Of a DNA stretch of 7,416 nucleotides, positions 6,014 through 7,416 are shown piece by piece. This DNA is from an uncultured Zetaproteobacteria bacterium (lineage in GTDB: Bacteria; Pseudomonadota; Zetaproteobacteria; Mariprofundales; Mariprofundaceae): contig CAMZLX010000126.1 of NCBI GenBank assembly GCA_947311795.1, positions 1 to 7,416 of the forward strand, given 5' to 3'. Under the pieces are notes generated by a model. The model did no database searches. It was not told the origin of the DNA and saw nothing but the letters and a program-made list of their open reading frames with translations. A program made the translations under genes and the position numbers. Each line of letters opens with the position of its first letter. Positions within the stretch are counted from its first letter, which is position 1.

Positions 6014-6325
6014 ATGACTTATCCCAACGCAACTATCACCAAAAAAGCCAATGTTTATTACGATGGTGACGTTATCAGCCGAACAGTAACAACTGAAAGT
6101 GGTGAAACCAAAACCTTGGGATTCATGCAAAAGGGCTGTTTCAATTTCAAAACTGCTGCAGCTGAAATCATGGAAGTTTTACATGGTGAGTGTCGTGTTC
6201 GCCTTCAAGGCTCTGAAGATTGGCATATTTATAGCGCAGGTGAATCCTTTGATGTGCCCGCCAATAGCTCATTTGATATTGAGGTGGCTGATATGCTTGA
6301 TTATATTTGTCATTTCAAGGATTAG
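6014..6325 (+). CDS. ppnP: Pyrimidine/purine nucleoside phosphorylase PpnP (YaiE/DUF1255 family)
   Basis: This 103-residue small cupin matches E. coli PpnP (about 94 residues) along its length. Recognisable segments are ANVYYDGDV (12-20), EIMEVLHGECRVRL (51-64, aligning with EEMTVISGALNVLL in E. coli), GESFDVPANSSF (76-87, aligning with GSVFNVPGHSEF) and YICHF (97-101, aligning with YLCRY). The family catalyses phosphorolysis of several nucleosides to base plus ribose-1-phosphate, in cytoplasmic nucleoside salvage. The start is fixed by the AGGAGG that overlaps the preceding stop codon. It lies 9 nt after the PBP1a gene and 9 nt before uvrA, so all three are probably co-transcribed. The link to cell-wall synthesis or repair is positional only. 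Confidence 0.93.
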   Translation: MTYPNATITKKANVYYDGDVISRTVTTESGETKTLGFMQKGCFNFKTAAAEIMEVLHGECRVRLQGSEDWHIYSAGESFDVPANSSFDIEVADMLDYICHFKD

Positions 6326-6334
6326 CCACATACC

Positions 6335-7416
6335 TTGAAGAAAGAGAATGTTATCCGCGTCCAAGGTGCGCGTGTTCACAACCTGAAAAACATCAGCTTG
6401 GATATTCCACGCAACAAACTGGTGGTGATTACAGGCGTGTCGGGCTCGGGCAAATCATCGCTCGCTTTTGATACACTTTATGCTGAGGGGCAACGCCGCT
6501 ATGTCGAGTCCCTTTCCGCCTATGCTCGCCAATTCTTGGGCATGATGGAGCGCCCCGATGTGGATAGCATTGAAGGGTTAAGCCCTGCCATTTCCATTGA
6601 ACAAAAAACCACCAGTAAAAATCCCCGTTCCACCGTGGGAACCATCACCGAAGTATATGATTATTTAAGACTTTTGTTCGCTCGCGTAGGGAAACCACAC
6701 TGTTATCAATGTGGTGACATCATCACATCTCAGCCTGCCAGTTTAATCATTGAGCAACTTGGTGATTTAGGCAACGGCACCAAACTGCAACTGCTCGCCC
6801 CCATTGCTCGCAATAAAAAAGGTGAGTTCAAAAAAGAAATTGAGCAAGCCATTAAAGATGGGTTTGTGCGCATTCGTATTGATGGCGACATCATGCCTCT
6901 GGAAGATGCGCCTGATTTAGAAAAAAATATCAAACATAACATCGAGTTGGTGATTGATAGGTTGGTTATCAAACAAGGCATACGCACCCGACTTGCCGAT
7001 TCAGTGGAAACTGCTCTCAAATATGGCGAAGGCATGTTAATTGCCTTGATTGGTAACGCGGAACAGTTGTTTTCTGAAAACTGTGCATGTGCTGCTTGCG
7101 GCATTTCATACCCCGAAATCGAGCCGCGTTTGTTTTCATTCAACTCGCCTGCGGGTGCTTGCCCCAAATGCGATGGTTTGGGCAAACAAACGATTTTTGA
7201 CCCCTCACTTGTGGTGAATGACAGTCTCACGTTAGAACAAGGTGCAATTATTCCTTGGGGTGGTCGTGAAACCTTTATGTATCACCAAACCATTGAAGCC
7301 GTCGCCAAGTTTATGGGTGCAAAGATGCAAACACCCTTCAAAGATTTACCGCCAGAAGCACAAAAAGCAATTTTGCATGGTACAGGTCGAAAAAAAGTTA
7401 ATTTTATCTTTGAAAC
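6335..7416 (+). CDS. uvrA: UvrA, excinuclease ABC subunit A, N-terminal 360 residues (runs off right edge)
   Basis: UvrA is the damage-sensing ATPase that loads UvrB in nucleotide excision repair. The visible part shows QGARVHNLKNI (10-20), a Walker A GVSGSGKSS (34-42), AFDTLYAEGQRRYVESLSAY (44-63) and IEGLSPAISIEQK (79-91). The UvrB-binding region follows at about 115-245. The first zinc module has C252/C255 and C276/C279 around EPRLFSFNSPAGAC. An extra CYQC pair lies at 123-126. About 580 residues of the usual 940 or so are beyond the edge. The start is TTG 6335: no ATG or GTG lies in frame between the ppnP stop and the conserved IRVQGAR. The nearest Shine-Dalgarno-like AAGGA (6317-6321) is 13 nt away, so initiation may be weak or coupled to ppnP. 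No LexA-type CTGT-N8-ACAG box is visible just upstream. Confidence 0.95.
   Translation, partial: MKKENVIRVQGARVHNLKNISLDIPRNKLVVITGVSGSGKSSLAFDTLYAEGQRRYVESLSAYARQFLGMMERPDVDSIEGLSPAISIEQKTTSKNPRSTVGTITEVYDYLRLLFARVGKPHCYQCGDIITSQPASLIIEQLGDLGNGTKLQLLAPIARNKKGEFKKEIEQAIKDGFVRIRIDGDIMPLEDAPDLEKNIKHNIELVIDRLVIKQGIRTRLADSVETALKYGEGMLIALIGNAEQLFSENCACAACGISYPEIEPRLFSFNSPAGACPKCDGLGKQTIFDPSLVVNDSLTLEQGAIIPWGGRETFMYHQTIEAVAKFMGAKMQTPFKDLPPEAQKAILHGTGRKKVNFIFE

Noticed and set aside
6323..6337. ppnP-uvrA read-through fusion across the in-frame TAG
   Set aside because: The shared frame has a one-in-three chance. No recoding signal is visible and both proteins are complete families that normally stand alone.
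6730..7230. Long open frame antisense to uvrA
   Set aside because: The opposite strand encodes clearly conserved UvrA residues including the zinc-binding cysteines. The antisense protein has no recognisable motif and is explained by codon bias.

Overview
The window looks like chromosomal DNA of a Gram-negative bacterium, most likely a Pseudomonadota (gamma-, beta- or zetaproteobacterial type). The evidence is a class A penicillin-binding protein of the PBP1a type, a PpnP (YaiE family) nucleoside phosphorylase, UvrA, and a fimT-pilV-pilW-pilX minor-pilin cluster. Base composition is moderately AT-rich. The genus cannot be fixed from the sequence. No IS element, CRISPR array, tRNA or rRNA was seen.

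Layout. Two transcription units diverge from about 3650-3675. Leftward, on the minus strand, are fimT/gspH-like (3672-3151), pilV-like, pilW-like, pilX-like and a six-helix membrane protein (ending at 299). All four junctions between these five genes are 4-nt ATGA stop/start overlaps, so they form one translationally coupled operon. Further left, a separate minus-strand gene with its own sigma70-like promoter (227-232 and 203-208) encodes a secreted Gly/His- and Ser/Asp-rich protein, which runs off the left edge. Rightward, on the plus strand, are PBP1a (3653-6004), ppnP (6014-6325) and the first 360 codons of uvrA (from 6335, off the right edge). The two gaps between them are only 9 nt each.

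How the genes work together. The four leftward prepilins parallel the GspH-I-J-K set and probably build the initiating tip complex of a type IV pilus. The usual large partner pilY1 is not in the cluster. Its place after pilX is taken by an unrecognised polytopic membrane protein with conserved-looking acidic and histidine motifs. The rightward unit combines cell-wall synthesis, nucleoside salvage and DNA repair, which looks like housekeeping co-transcription rather than one pathway.

Most interesting points: (1) a block of alien codon usage inside PBP1a between its two catalytic domains; (2) the 5' coding ends of fimT and the PBP1a gene overlap head to head; (3) the membrane protein fused into the pilin operon; (4) a FimT whose C-terminal DNA-binding motif is altered; (5) a GspK-sized PilX. 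I found no clear evidence for a wholly new defence or mobile system here.
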